NCBI GenBank assembly: GCA_937928635.1 | Contig: CALFWM010000033.1 | Coordinates: forward strand, 1-64,000 | Length of the DNA: 64,000 bases | Reading direction: 5' to 3' | Source of the DNA: an uncultured Sulfitobacter sp. | GTDB taxonomy: Bacteria; Pseudomonadota; Alphaproteobacteria; Rhodobacterales; Rhodobacteraceae | Shown: piece after piece, positions 36,482 through 44,710 of the stretch | Layout of the letters: each line of letters starts with the position of its first letter | Position numbering within the stretch: position 1 is the first letter of the stretch | Made by a program: the position numbers and the translations under genes | Notes under the pieces: model-generated | Database searches by the model: none | Told to the model about the DNA's origin: nothing | The model's input: only the letters and a program-made list of their open reading frames with translations

Positions 36482-37720
36482 TCAGGCCGCTTTGTCCAGC
36501 TCAAAGGCATCATGCAGCGCCTGCACAGCCAGTTCCATGTATTTGCGATCAATCAGCACGGAGATCTTGATTTCCGAGGTGGTGATGACCTGAATGTTGA
36601 TGCCCTCAGCCGACAGCACCTCAAACATCTTGGCCGCCACACCGGCATGGCTGCGCATGCCAATGCCCACAACGGAGACCTTGGCCACGTCCGTATCTGC
36701 CAAAAGTTCGCTGAAATTAATCACCTCACCTGTCTTGGCATCCGCCATCGCCTTTTCGGCGCGCGCCACCTGATCCACGGGGCAAGACCAGGTCATATCC
36801 GTGCGCCCGTCTTCGGAGATGTTTTGCACAATCATGTCCACGTTTACGCCGCCCTCTGACAAGGCACCAAAGATCGCGGCAGCAATACCGGGGCGATCTG
36901 CGACCGACACAAGCGTCATCTTGGCCTCATCCCGGCTAAAGGCCACACCGGCCACAACATTGCTTTCCATGATTTCCTCCTCATCGCAGACCAGCGTGCC
37001 CGCCGCGTCCGACTGTTCTTCAAAGCTGGAGAGCACCCGCAGCTTGACCTTGTAACGCATCGCCAGCTCAACAGAGCGTGTTTGCAAGACCTTGGCCCCC
37101 AGCGAGGCCAGCTCCAGCATTTCCTCAAAGGCAATTTTATCGAGCTTGCGTGCCTTGGGGCTGACCCGTGGGTCGGTGGTGTAAACCCCGTCTACATCCG
37201 TATAAATGTCGCACCGTTCCGCCTCAAACGCGGCGGCAAAGGCAACGGCGGTGGTGTCTGACCCTCCGCGCCCCAAAGTGGTGATGCGCCCCTCCGGGCT
37301 GACCCCCTGAAAACCGGCCACGACGGCGACACGCATACCATCGGCAAACTTTGCGCGAATGTTCTGCGGCGGAATTTCTTCGATGCGTGCGGCGGAATGG
37401 GCATCTGTTGTTTTCACCGGCACCTGCCAGCCCTGCCAGGAGCGCGCGGGCACGTCCATTTCCTGCAAGGTTAATGCCATAAGCCCAGCGGTGACATTCT
37501 CACCCGAAGACACAACCGCATCGTACTCACGCGCATCATGCAACGGCGAAGTCTCATTGACCCAGCCCACCAACTCATTGGTTTTACCGGACATTGCCGA
37601 GACGATGACAATCACGTCATAGCCCTTGGCCACCTCAACGCCCACACGCTTTGCGGCGCGCCGGATACGGTCCAACGTGGCCACGGATGTGCCACCAAAT
37701 TTCATCACCAGAACAGGCAT
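36482..37720 (-). CDS. lysC: Aspartate kinase
   Basis: Cytoplasmic enzyme phosphorylating aspartate, the first step toward lysine, threonine and methionine; 412 residues. The N-terminal kinase motif is VMKFGGTSVA; GRGGSDTTAVA lies near 165 and DVDGVYTTDPR near 195. Two C-terminal ACT domains (from about 265) would bind lysine/threonine for feedback inhibition. A GGGGGA ribosome site precedes the ATG. It is followed 98 bases later by ptsP. Confidence 0.96.
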   Translation of the reverse strand: MPVLVMKFGGTSVATLDRIRRAAKRVGVEVAKGYDVIVIVSAMSGKTNELVGWVNETSPLHDAREYDAVVSSGENVTAGLMALTLQEMDVPARSWQGWQVPVKTTDAHSAARIEEIPPQNIRAKFADGMRVAVVAGFQGVSPEGRITTLGRGGSDTTAVAFAAAFEAERCDIYTDVDGVYTTDPRVSPKARKLDKIAFEEMLELASLGAKVLQTRSVELAMRYKVKLRVLSSFEEQSDAAGTLVCDEEEIMESNVVAGVAFSRDEAKMTLVSVADRPGIAAAIFGALSEGGVNVDMIVQNISEDGRTDMTWSCPVDQVARAEKAMADAKTGEVINFSELLADTDVAKVSVVGIGMRSHAGVAAKMFEVLSAEGINIQVITTSEIKISVLIDRKYMELAVQALHDAFELDKAA

Positions 37721-37865
37721 CTGTCCCCCACCACTCTCTTCCCGCGCCGTTTACGCGCAAGAGTTTGCAAGGGCAAGACCGCCTGCCCCTTTCACCCTTC
37801 CGAAAAACTCTGGAGGTTTGGAGGCAAAGCCTCCAATTGGCCGTGCCCGTCGCACGGTCAATCAC

Positions 37866-38510
37866 TTACATCGGATGCGCGCGCCCGTCCCAGGTTTCAA
37901 AACACCCGGTTCGATCCATATTCAACGCCTCAAACCGCGCGACCAGACCGGCCACGGCCTCATCTATGGTGATATCCGCCCCGGCACCACCCATATCGGT
38001 TTGCACGAATCCGGGGTGATACATGCCCACGGCAATACCCTCTTTCTTCAGATCCGCGGCCAGATTCCGCCCGAGATTCAAAACCGCCGCCTTGGACGCG
38101 CGATAAATATAGCTCCCGCCCGGCGCGCGTTCGCTTGAGGCCATCTGCGAAGAGATGATGGCAATCTTCGATGAGCGCGCCCGGCGTAAATGCGGCAACA
38201 GCGCCTGAATGCTCAAAAACACGCCCGTTACATTGATGGCAAAACTCTGCGCCCACAGATCGGCACCAAATCCCGTGTCCAGATCATTGCCCTTGTCCAG
38301 ATAAACCCCGGCATTACAGATCAGCAGATCAATCGCCCGCCCGTCCAGCTTCTCGGCCATTGCCCTGTGGCTTGACGGCTGGGTCACATCCAATTGTATC
38401 TCTGCGCTTGCCGAGCGTCCGGTGCCAATCACATCCGCGCCTTTTGCCGTGTAATATGCGGCCAGCCCCGCACCAATGCCGCGCGATGCGCCGGTGATCA
38501 AAATAGTCAT
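37866..38510 (-). CDS. Short-chain dehydrogenase/reductase
   Basis: Classical SDR of 214 residues. The cofactor motif is GASRGIGAG near 7, NAG appears near 73, and the catalytic Ser and Tyr-x-x-x-Lys are in IISSQMASSE and YRASK. Somewhat shorter than the family norm of about 250, as in CsgA-like members. The substrate is unknown. It is 17 bases downstream of nothing on its own strand; the next leftward gene is lysC, 145 bases on. Confidence 0.88.
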   Translation of the reverse strand: MTILITGASRGIGAGLAAYYTAKGADVIGTGRSASAEIQLDVTQPSSHRAMAEKLDGRAIDLLICNAGVYLDKGNDLDTGFGADLWAQSFAINVTGVFLSIQALLPHLRRARSSKIAIISSQMASSERAPGGSYIYRASKAAVLNLGRNLAADLKKEGIAVGMYHPGFVQTDMGGAGADITIDEAVAGLVARFEALNMDRTGCFETWDGRAHPM

Positions 38511-38527
38511 AAGAGGGCGCGTCCTTT

Positions 38528-38992
38528 TCAGGTCAGTTTTTGCTTGGGACGAAACGGCAGGGGCATCACCGGCACGCCGTCTTCGGCCAGTGCCTTGGCT
38601 TGATCCAGCCGCGCCTCGCCATAGATCGCGCGCTCCGGCAGACTGCCTTCGTGCATGGCACGGGCCTGTGTGGCAAAATTCTTGCCCACGTAATCCGAAT
38701 TTGCCTCAACCTTTTGGCGCAGCTCTGCCACCGCCTTTTCCACATCTGATTGTGGCGTGCTAAGCACGGGCACAGCGGTCTCTTGGGGCAGACCCTCGGC
38801 CGGTTCCGCGTGCAGGGCGGCTTTTTTTACCCTGCGCACCCGTGGGGCCATCAGGGATTTGCCCACCTCCTGATTGCCACAAACCGCACAGGACAGATGG
38901 CCCGAGGCCTCCAACGCCTCAAACGCCGAAGCGGAGGCAAACCAACTGTCAAAACTGTGCCCATCCTTGCATTTGAGCGTGTAGCTGATCAT
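38528..38992 (-). CDS. DUF1178 family protein
   Basis: Conserved alphaproteobacterial protein of 154 residues. The N-terminus MISYTLKCKDGHSFDSWF and a following CAVCG form a small two-Cys-pair zinc-ribbon-like element, as in the DUF1178 family. Only 17 bases separate it from the SDR gene downstream, so they may be co-transcribed. No function is known. Confidence 0.87.
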   Translation of the reverse strand: MISYTLKCKDGHSFDSWFASASAFEALEASGHLSCAVCGNQEVGKSLMAPRVRRVKKAALHAEPAEGLPQETAVPVLSTPQSDVEKAVAELRQKVEANSDYVGKNFATQARAMHEGSLPERAIYGEARLDQAKALAEDGVPVMPLPFRPKQKLT

Positions 38993-39060
38993 CAGATGCC
39001 GTTTCTTTCTGTGTCGTTCTCAAGGCGTAAATGTACGCCGCTCTGGCCAAGGTCAAGCCA

Positions 39061-39513
39061 CTAGCGCGGATCAAAATCCGAAATCAGCCGCGCCAGTTCC
39101 GGTTCTGCCACCCGCCCTGCCGCCTTTTTGCGTGACATCCACACGCGGCGGCGCTGACCCCGTTCCGGGTATCGCTTTGAAAGGGATTTGACCCGCACGG
39201 GGTACAACATGGCCAGACAGGGCAGTTCATCCTCATCCCCCATGTCCTTGGTAAAGGAATAAACACCCAAACAGGCGCTGGTGGCTTTGCCCTTTACACC
39301 GGCTTCCTCCCAGGCTTCCTGCAAGGCGCTTTGTGCAGGCGTTTTGCCTTCCATTGGCCAGCCCTTGGGCACAATCCAGCGCCCTGTCCCACGCGAGGTG
39401 ATCAACAGCACTTGTACTTTCCCCTCCTTCACCCGGTAGGGCAGCGCGGCAAACTGCGTGCGCAGCTCTTCTTTGGCACCGCCATGCAGGGAAATGGGCA
39501 GCTGCTTGATCAT
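39061..39513 (-). CDS. Nudix hydrolase
   Basis: Small pyrophosphohydrolase of 150 residues. The Nudix box is readable as GKTPAQSALQEAWEEAGV near 60-78, close to the consensus G-x5-E-x7-REUXEEXGU. Family members split nucleoside diphosphates linked to other groups; the basic tail (RGQRRRVWMSRKKA) resembles diadenosine or diphosphoinositol polyphosphate hydrolases. The ATG at 39513 starts the conserved part. It is divergent from modA. Confidence 0.88.
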   Translation of the reverse strand: MIKQLPISLHGGAKEELRTQFAALPYRVKEGKVQVLLITSRGTGRWIVPKGWPMEGKTPAQSALQEAWEEAGVKGKATSACLGVYSFTKDMGDEDELPCLAMLYPVRVKSLSKRYPERGQRRRVWMSRKKAAGRVAEPELARLISDFDPR

Positions 39514-39630
39514 ATTGGCCTTTTCGTGGCGTTTCGGGTGCCTCCAAGATAGAGGTTGGCCCACGTTGTGCAATGGGCGATCCGCAACCTTGCCCTTGTG
39601 GACCCGTCAGGCTTGGCGGATAAACGGACG

Positions 39631-40359
39631 ATGATGCGTCTTTGCCTGATCTTCGCGACCCTCTTTGCCTGTTTTGCCCCTATGGTGCGGGCAGACCGCG
39701 CGGTGACGGTTTTCGCCGCGGCCAGCATGGGTGGTGTCCTGGAGGAGATCGCAGAAAGTTATCCAACCCCCGTGGCTTTTGCCTACGGGGGCTCGGGCGC
39801 GATGGCGCGACAGATTGCGGCGGGCGCACCTGCTGACCTTGTGGTGCTGGCCAATCCGGTCTGGATGACCTGGCTGATGGATCAGGGGGCTGTTCCCCTC
39901 GCCTCCGCTCAGATCGTGGCGCACAATCAACTGGTCTTGATCGGGTCCGTTGATGGGGTGCCAATTGATGATATTTCTACTTTGCCACAACGTCTTGGTG
40001 CGGGTCGGCTGGCCATTGGCCAGCGGGACGCTGTGCCCGCAGGGGCCTATGCACAGCAATGGCTACGGGCCGAGGGGCTTTGGGATGTCGTTGCGCCACA
40101 CCTGGCAGAAACCGACAATGTGCGCGCAGCTCTTGCGCTGGTCGCACGGGGGGATGTGCCCTTTGGCGTGGTCTATGCCAGTGACGCCTTGGCAGAAAAA
40201 GCCGTTGATGTGCTCTACCCCGTACCCCCTGCTCTGCATGATCCGATTGCCTATCCTGCGGCCTCGCTTACCCCGGCAGGCGCGGATTTTCTGGCGCATC
40301 TTCTGCGCCCTGCCGCAACAGAGATATTCATCAAATACGGGTTTGAGGGCCCATCATGA
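39631..40359 (+). CDS. modA: Molybdate-binding protein ModA
   Basis: Periplasmic molybdate-binding protein, 242 residues. A signal peptide (LCLIFATLFACFAPMVRA) is followed by VTVFAAASMGGVLEEI, which contains the oxyanion-binding Ser, and YGGSGAMARQIAAGAPADLVV. Two adjacent ATGs (39631, 39634) are possible starts. It heads a three-gene unit with four-base overlaps to modB. Confidence 0.93.
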   Translation: MMRLCLIFATLFACFAPMVRADRAVTVFAAASMGGVLEEIAESYPTPVAFAYGGSGAMARQIAAGAPADLVVLANPVWMTWLMDQGAVPLASAQIVAHNQLVLIGSVDGVPIDDISTLPQRLGAGRLAIGQRDAVPAGAYAQQWLRAEGLWDVVAPHLAETDNVRAALALVARGDVPFGVVYASDALAEKAVDVLYPVPPALHDPIAYPAASLTPAGADFLAHLLRPAATEIFIKYGFEGPS

Positions 40360-41045
40360 GCGTTGACGCCGCCGCCTGGGAGGCGCTTTCCCTCTCGCTC
40401 TGGGTTGCGTGCTGGGCCACTGCGCTGGCGGTGCCGCTGGCGCTCTTGGTGGCATGGCTGCTGGCGCGCCGCACGTTTTGGGGCAAATCAGCGCTGAACG
40501 CGCTGGTGCATTTGCCCCTTGTCCTGCCACCGGTGGTGACGGGTTATCTGCTGCTGATCGCCTTTGGCCGCTCTGCCCCCTTGGGCCGCGCGTTGGAGAA
40601 CATTGGACTGACCCTTGCCTTTCATTGGAGCGGCGCGGTGCTGGCGGCCATCATCATGGGCTTTCCCCTGATGGTGCGTGCCATGCGGCTGGCGATTGAG
40701 GCTGTGGACCCGAAACTGGAGGCTGCCGCCGCCACCCTTGGCGCGCCCCGCCGCGCCGTGTTTATGCGGGTCACCTTGCCCCTGATCGCGCCAGGCATAT
40801 TGGCCGGGGCCGTCATGGGGTTTGCCAAGGCAATGGGCGAATTTGGCGCGACGATTACCTTTGTGGCAAACATTCCGGGGCAAACCCAAACCCTGCCCAG
40901 CGCCATCTGGACCGCGCTGCAAATCCCCGGGGGGGAGGGTCAGGCGGTGACCATGGTGGTGCTGGCCTGCGTGGTCGCATTGGGGGCTGTGGTCTTGTCT
41001 GAAATGTTGGCCAAACGCGTCGCACGCCGGATTGCAGGCACATGA
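40356..41045 (+). CDS. modB: Molybdate ABC transporter permease ModB
   Basis: Inner-membrane permease of 229 residues with about five membrane segments and the ATPase-contact motif LEAAAATLGAPRRAVFMRVTLP. The start overlaps the modA stop and its stop overlaps the modC start (ATGA at both), so the three proteins are made together. It moves molybdate delivered by ModA into the cell for molybdenum cofactor. Confidence 0.94.
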   Translation: MSVDAAAWEALSLSLWVACWATALAVPLALLVAWLLARRTFWGKSALNALVHLPLVLPPVVTGYLLLIAFGRSAPLGRALENIGLTLAFHWSGAVLAAIIMGFPLMVRAMRLAIEAVDPKLEAAAATLGAPRRAVFMRVTLPLIAPGILAGAVMGFAKAMGEFGATITFVANIPGQTQTLPSAIWTALQIPGGEGQAVTMVVLACVVALGAVVLSEMLAKRVARRIAGT

Positions 41046-42127
41046 GTCTTGAGGTCGACATCACCCATCACTTTGGGCATTTCGCGATAAAAGCCGCGTT
41101 TACCGCTGGCTCCGGCATCACCGCCCTCTTCGGGCGCTCCGGCGCGGGCAAAACGACGGTGATCAATGCGGTTGCAGGGCTCTTGCAGCCGGATGCGGGG
41201 CACATACGTCTTGATGGGGAAGTGCTCAGCGACGCCAAAACTGGCGTCTTTCAGCCCCCACATGCGCGCCAGTTCGGCTATGTGTTTCAGGACGCACGGC
41301 TGTTTCCGCATCTTAGCGTGCGGGACAATCTGACATTCGGCGCGCGCTATGCAAAACAGGGCCATGGTGCGAGGTTTGACGATGTTATCGCCCTCTTGGG
41401 GCTGGAGTCCTTGCTGACGCGTGCCCCAAACAGCCTTTCGGGCGGTGAAAAACAACGTGTCGCCTTGGGCCGTGCCCTGCTCAGCCATCCGCGCATGTTG
41501 CTGATGGATGAACCGCTTGCCAGTCTGGATGGCCCCCGCAAGCAGGAAATCCTGCCCTATCTGGAGCGTTTGCGCGACGGGCCGCTGAACCTGCCAATCC
41601 TTTATGTCAGCCACGCGGTGGATGAGGTCGCGCGCCTTGCCGACACATTGGTGCTGCTGCAAGACGGCGGTGTGCGCGCGCAGGGGCCGCTGTTTGACGT
41701 CATGTCTGACCCCGCCGCTGTGCCCCTGCTGGGCGTGCGCGAGGCGGGCGCGGTTATTGAGGCAGAGGTCGCGGCCCATGCGGGCGATGGGCTGTCGACC
41801 CTGACCCTGTCGGCTGGCACGCTGGAATTGCCGGGGGTGCAGGCCCCGGTTGGCGCGCGGGTGCGTCTGCGGGTGTTGGCGCAGGATGTGATCCTGTCAC
41901 TGAACCGCCCGGATAGGCTCTCGTCAGTCAATATCTTGCCCGTGCGCATTTGTGATATCCATCAAGGGGACGGACCGGGAACCGCACTTGCCCTGGAGGC
42001 TGGCAACGATCGCCTTTTGGCACGCGTCACCGCCCGCGCGGTCAGAGACATGCGATTGAGCATCGGCACCCATTGCTACGCGATTTTGAAGGCCACAACA
42101 GTGGCTCCGGGCAGCATCGGGCGTTAG
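41042..42127 (+). CDS. modC: Molybdate ABC transporter ATP-binding protein ModC
   Basis: ATPase of 361 residues: Walker A GRSGAGKTT near 32, signature LSGGEKQRVALGRALL, Walker B LLMDEPLASLD. A C-terminal molybdate-binding TOBE domain (about 290-355) is present, as typical of ModC. No modE regulator is adjacent. The gene ends seven bases before a terminator hairpin that lies at the edge of the transposon. Confidence 0.95.
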   Translation: MSLEVDITHHFGHFAIKAAFTAGSGITALFGRSGAGKTTVINAVAGLLQPDAGHIRLDGEVLSDAKTGVFQPPHARQFGYVFQDARLFPHLSVRDNLTFGARYAKQGHGARFDDVIALLGLESLLTRAPNSLSGGEKQRVALGRALLSHPRMLLMDEPLASLDGPRKQEILPYLERLRDGPLNLPILYVSHAVDEVARLADTLVLLQDGGVRAQGPLFDVMSDPAAVPLLGVREAGAVIEAEVAAHAGDGLSTLTLSAGTLELPGVQAPVGARVRLRVLAQDVILSLNRPDRLSSVNILPVRICDIHQGDGPGTALALEAGNDRLLARVTARAVRDMRLSIGTHCYAILKATTVAPGSIGR

Positions 42128-42133
42128 GGGCGC

Positions 42134-42153
42134 AAAACTCTTTGAAGAGTTTT
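42134..42153 (+). terminator. modABC terminator
   Basis: AAAACTCTTTGAAGAGTTTT is a perfect nine-base stem around TG, seven bases after the modC stop, ending in TTTT. It is a bidirectional-looking Rho-independent terminator. A similar hairpin for the facing EcsC gene lies at 45148-45167; both were probably side by side before the transposon entered. Confidence 0.8.
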
Positions 42154-42163
42154 GGCAAATTTC

Positions 42164-42188
42164 CGGCCTTATGTATCAAACGCACCAA
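42164..42188 (+). repeat. Left terminal inverted repeat of the transposon
   Basis: Twenty-five bases ending CGCACCAA; 24 match the reverse complement of 45122-45146 (the only difference is A versus G at 42180). The matching extends outward through CC and AAATTT, which is shared with the target sequence, so the exact outer edge is uncertain by one or two bases. Confidence 0.88.
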
Positions 42189-42248
42189 GCCTTTCAGTAT
42201 CCTATGATTTCGGATATCCAATTATGAGTCCTTTCTGGGGTTTACGTC

Positions 42249-42665
42249 TTGAAGTTAGCGAAAAGACTGTTGATTTTATTCATCGCCCTTGTGGGGGCGG
42301 TTAACCTCGCTTTCTTCGTGTACTGGTACAGCGTGTCGGAAGTAACGGCTATTATGCCCGTTAGCCCCACGGGATACACTGTCGAGGCGCTGGCCTTGAA
42401 TGTTACGATCCTTGAGATGATATTGGTACTTGTGGGCTTTATCCTCGCAGCTTTGGGGCTTTTCGGCTATACTGAGATCAAGAATGCTGCCGTTAGAGCC
42501 GCAGTCGAGGCCGCAGAGAAAGAAGCCCGCGAGACTACCAGTGAACAAATCAAGCTGTACCAACAGACTATGAATAAAGCACAGGGCGAAGCGCCGGAGC
42601 ATGGCGGCGACTACGGCTTGGGCGATCAACCAATCGAGGGCGCGACACCCGCGCAGGATGAATGA
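42249..42665 (+). CDS. Transposon passenger: small two-helix membrane protein
   Basis: Protein of 138 residues not assigned to a family. An N-terminal membrane helix (about 5-27; LLILFIALVGAVNLAFFVYW) and a second one (about 55-77; ILEMILVLVGFILAALGLFGY) are followed by a charged coiled-coil-like tail (about 83-115). The proposed start is TTG with GGGG upstream. The stop overlaps the start of the ImmA-type protease gene, so the two are coupled and may form a membrane-linked sensor and protease pair (inference). Confidence 0.7.
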   Translation: MKLAKRLLILFIALVGAVNLAFFVYWYSVSEVTAIMPVSPTGYTVEALALNVTILEMILVLVGFILAALGLFGYTEIKNAAVRAAVEAAEKEARETTSEQIKLYQQTMNKAQGEAPEHGGDYGLGDQPIEGATPAQDE

Positions 42666-43144
42666 ACCAGACATATCCAGAGCAACTAGACATTATCCAA
42701 AGGCACCAGACCGCTGCACCAGTGCAGACTGTCGCCTTGGCGGATGATCTGGGCTTAAAAGTCTGGCACGTCCCTAACTGGCCTGATGATTTGTCCGGCA
42801 AGATTGTAAAGTCTGCCGAACAAGGCGGGGCATCTGGGTACGCGATCTATGTAAACAAGGGCCACCACGTCAATCGTCGCCGCTTCACCACCGCACATGA
42901 AATCGCCCACTTCATTTTGCATAGACAGTTTATTGGGGATGGGATCGTAGATGATGGGCTGTATCGAAGTCGATTGAGCAATTCGATGGAAGTGCAGGCT
43001 AACAAGATGGCGGCTGACATTTTGATGCCAAGGTTTTTAATCAACCAGCATATGGCTAACGGCGTGAACTCCGTTTCTGAACTGGCGCGGATATTCCAAG
43101 TATCAGAAAGCGCTATGTCTTACCGAGTTGGCGCGCCCAACTAG
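42662..43144 (+). CDS. Transposon passenger: ImmA/IrrE-family metallopeptidase
   Basis: Zinc-metallopeptidase domain protein of 160 residues (DUF955/ImmA type). The zinc motif HEIAH occupies H79-E80-H83. In ICEBs1 of Bacillus, ImmA cleaves the repressor ImmR; IrrE/PprI of Deinococcus cleaves DdrO. Here the gene overlaps the membrane-protein gene (ATGA) and ends convergently, overlapping four bases with the DUF6471 regulator gene. The arrangement suggests that it inactivates that regulator. Confidence 0.87.
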   Translation: MNQTYPEQLDIIQRHQTAAPVQTVALADDLGLKVWHVPNWPDDLSGKIVKSAEQGGASGYAIYVNKGHHVNRRRFTTAHEIAHFILHRQFIGDGIVDDGLYRSRLSNSMEVQANKMAADILMPRFLINQHMANGVNSVSELARIFQVSESAMSYRVGAPN

Positions 43145-43347
43145 AGCCGGACCTCAGAAACACCTATTGCTGACACGCATTCAAGCATAAACGCAGCGCT
43201 AAACTTGCCGCGTGAAAGCTTGTTGCGCACGTTCGGCTCTTTATCCCCAATCAATTCTGCAAGCTGGGCGTAGGTCACGCCTTGCCGCTTTAATTCGGCC
43301 TTCAGAATGTTCGCCGCTTTGGCCTCCCAATCGCTCTGATCTGGCAT
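43141..43347 (-). CDS. Transposon passenger: DUF6471 small helix-turn-helix-like protein
   Basis: Protein of 68 residues. The core ELKRQGVTYAQLAELIG, then NVRNKLSRGKFSAAF, matches my recollection of DUF6471 and has the look of a Cro/XRE-type helix-turn-helix. The ATG at 43347 has GGAG seven bases upstream; an ORF extension to 43464 would cross the transposase start and is rejected. It is divergent from the transposase (61 bases between starts) and convergent with the ImmA-type gene. It is a good candidate for a repressor of transposase expression. Confidence 0.75.
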   Translation of the reverse strand: MPDQSDWEAKAANILKAELKRQGVTYAQLAELIGDKEPNVRNKLSRGKFSAAFMLECVSAIGVSEVRL

Positions 43348-43381
43348 CGCTTTCTCCACATATGACAAATACACTATATAT

Positions 43382-43398
43382 GTGATATAGGTAATCAC
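43382..43398. promoter_or_regulatory. Candidate operator before the transposase
   Basis: GTGAT-ATAGGTA-ATCAC, a dyad with five-base arms, lies 10 bases upstream of the transposase ATG in the spacer between the divergent regulator and transposase genes. A -35-like ATGACA at 43362-43367 would put the -10 over the dyad. It is a plausible binding site for the DUF6471 protein. Short arms make this tentative. Confidence 0.4.
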
Positions 43399-43408
43399 AG
43401 AGAGTATA

Positions 43409-44371
43409 ATGGCCCAGCACTTCCTTCTTTCAGCAGCATCACGCACCCTTAGTCTTCGCAGCATCTACAAGGCTGGCGAGGACGCGGCGTACAAGGTGTT
43501 CTGCGAAATGCGCTGGCCTGAAACCGAGTGCGCGGCTGTATGCCCCTGCTGTGGCTTTGATGAAGCCTACAAGATCACCACACGCCGCAAGTTCAAGTGC
43601 AAGGCGTGTCACCACCAGTTTAGCGTGACCAGTGGTACAATCTTTGCCTCGCGCAAGATGGACTTTGTGGACCTTCTGGCGGCGATCTGCATCATCGTGA
43701 ACGCGTCCAAGGGCGTGTCTATGGTGCAGCTTCCCCGTGATCTGGACTGCCAATACAAGACAGCCTTTGTGCTGGCCCACAAGCTGCGTGAGGCGATGGC
43801 ACAAGAGGTTCACACGGGCGAAGTGCTGGAAGGCCGTGTTGAGATTGATGGCGCGTATTTTGGCGGTCACATTCGCCCAGAGAACGCCAAGAAGGACCGC
43901 AGGGACCGCCGTTTGAAGCGCCACCAGGCAGGTAAGCGCCGCGTTGTAATTGCCATGCGTGAGCGTGAGGGGCGCACGCTGCCGTTTGTTGGTGAGAGTG
44001 AAGGCGAGGGCGTGGCACTGGCGAACGAGAACGTATCGCGCCTGTCCACCATGTCAGCCGACGAAGCGTCCCACTGGGATGAATTGCACATGGGCTGGAA
44101 TGTTGACCGCGTGAACCACTCCGAGATTTACAGCGACCACGGCAAGCATACCAACATGGTTGAAAGCTACTTCTCGCGCCTGCGCCGCATGGTGTCGGGC
44201 CAGCACCACCACGTTAGCTCTCAGTACCTCTACCAGTACGCCAACCACGCTGCATGGCTTGAGGACAACCGTCGCACCGACAACGGGACATTGGCGCAGA
44301 TCGTGGTCAGCAACGCGATGGAAGCGCCTGTGTCGCGCCAGTGGAAGGGTTACTGGCAGCGGGCGGCGTGA
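43409..44371 (+). CDS. IS1595-family transposase (ISXO2-like DDE)
   Basis: Transposase of 320 residues. The N-terminal zinc ribbon (CPCCGF near 46 and CKACHHQF near 67) is followed by an ISXO2-like DDE domain: D147 in EIDGAYFGG, D218 in SADEASHW and E252 in HTNMVESYFSRLRRM. No interruption is seen and length is normal, so it should be functional. It belongs to the element bounded by the 42164 and 45146 ends. Confidence 0.93.
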   Translation: MAQHFLLSAASRTLSLRSIYKAGEDAAYKVFCEMRWPETECAAVCPCCGFDEAYKITTRRKFKCKACHHQFSVTSGTIFASRKMDFVDLLAAICIIVNASKGVSMVQLPRDLDCQYKTAFVLAHKLREAMAQEVHTGEVLEGRVEIDGAYFGGHIRPENAKKDRRDRRLKRHQAGKRRVVIAMREREGRTLPFVGESEGEGVALANENVSRLSTMSADEASHWDELHMGWNVDRVNHSEIYSDHGKHTNMVESYFSRLRRMVSGQHHHVSSQYLYQYANHAAWLEDNRRTDNGTLAQIVVSNAMEAPVSRQWKGYWQRAA

Positions 44372-44440
44372 CGCTATAGTTGGTGTGAACATTTGTGAAC
44401 GCCGCTAGACACAGTGGCTAAGCCTATGCTAACAAAAATG

Positions 44441-44470
44441 AAGCGACAGGTGTTACGGCCTGTCGCTTCT
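44441..44470 (+). terminator. Transposase terminator hairpin
   Basis: An 11-base perfect stem, GAAGCGACAGG with its complement at 44460-44470, and an eight-base loop, 70 bases after the transposase stop and followed by TACTTT. It would also block read-through into the downstream small gene. Confidence 0.7.
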
Positions 44471-44581
44471 ACTTTGAACCGACCGTTGGCGGGTCGGGAT
44501 TGTGATCACCCCATGTTCTTCGCATAAGGTGATTCACTGGTCAAGACCTGTCTCGGCAACCTCTGAAAGGGGGTGAACGCC

Positions 44582-44710
44582 ATGATGATAGGCATAGGCC
44601 TCAGCATCACAAATTTGTCTAATTCTCCCGCCGTGCAAACGGTGAAAGGTGACGACAAATGCAAAGACCATAAACCGAAGAAGCCCAAGAAAGACAAAGA
44701 GTCTGACTAG
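44582..44710 (+). CDS. Transposon passenger: 42-residue Lys-rich small protein
   Basis: A 42-codon frame starts with ATG ATG after a strong AAAGGGGG site. The N-terminus is mildly hydrophobic (MIGIGLSITNLS) and the C-terminus very basic and Lys-rich (DHKPKKPKKDKESD). It ends four bases into the convergent hypothetical gene. Good ribosome-binding sequence and ordered composition favour a real gene, but no family is recognised. Confidence 0.45.
   Translation: MMIGIGLSITNLSNSPAVQTVKGDDKCKDHKPKKPKKDKESD

Noticed and set aside
43348..43464. Longer N-terminus of the DUF6471 protein
   Set aside because: It would run through the divergent promoter and the first codons of the transposase; the ATG at 43347 has GGAG and starts the conserved domain.
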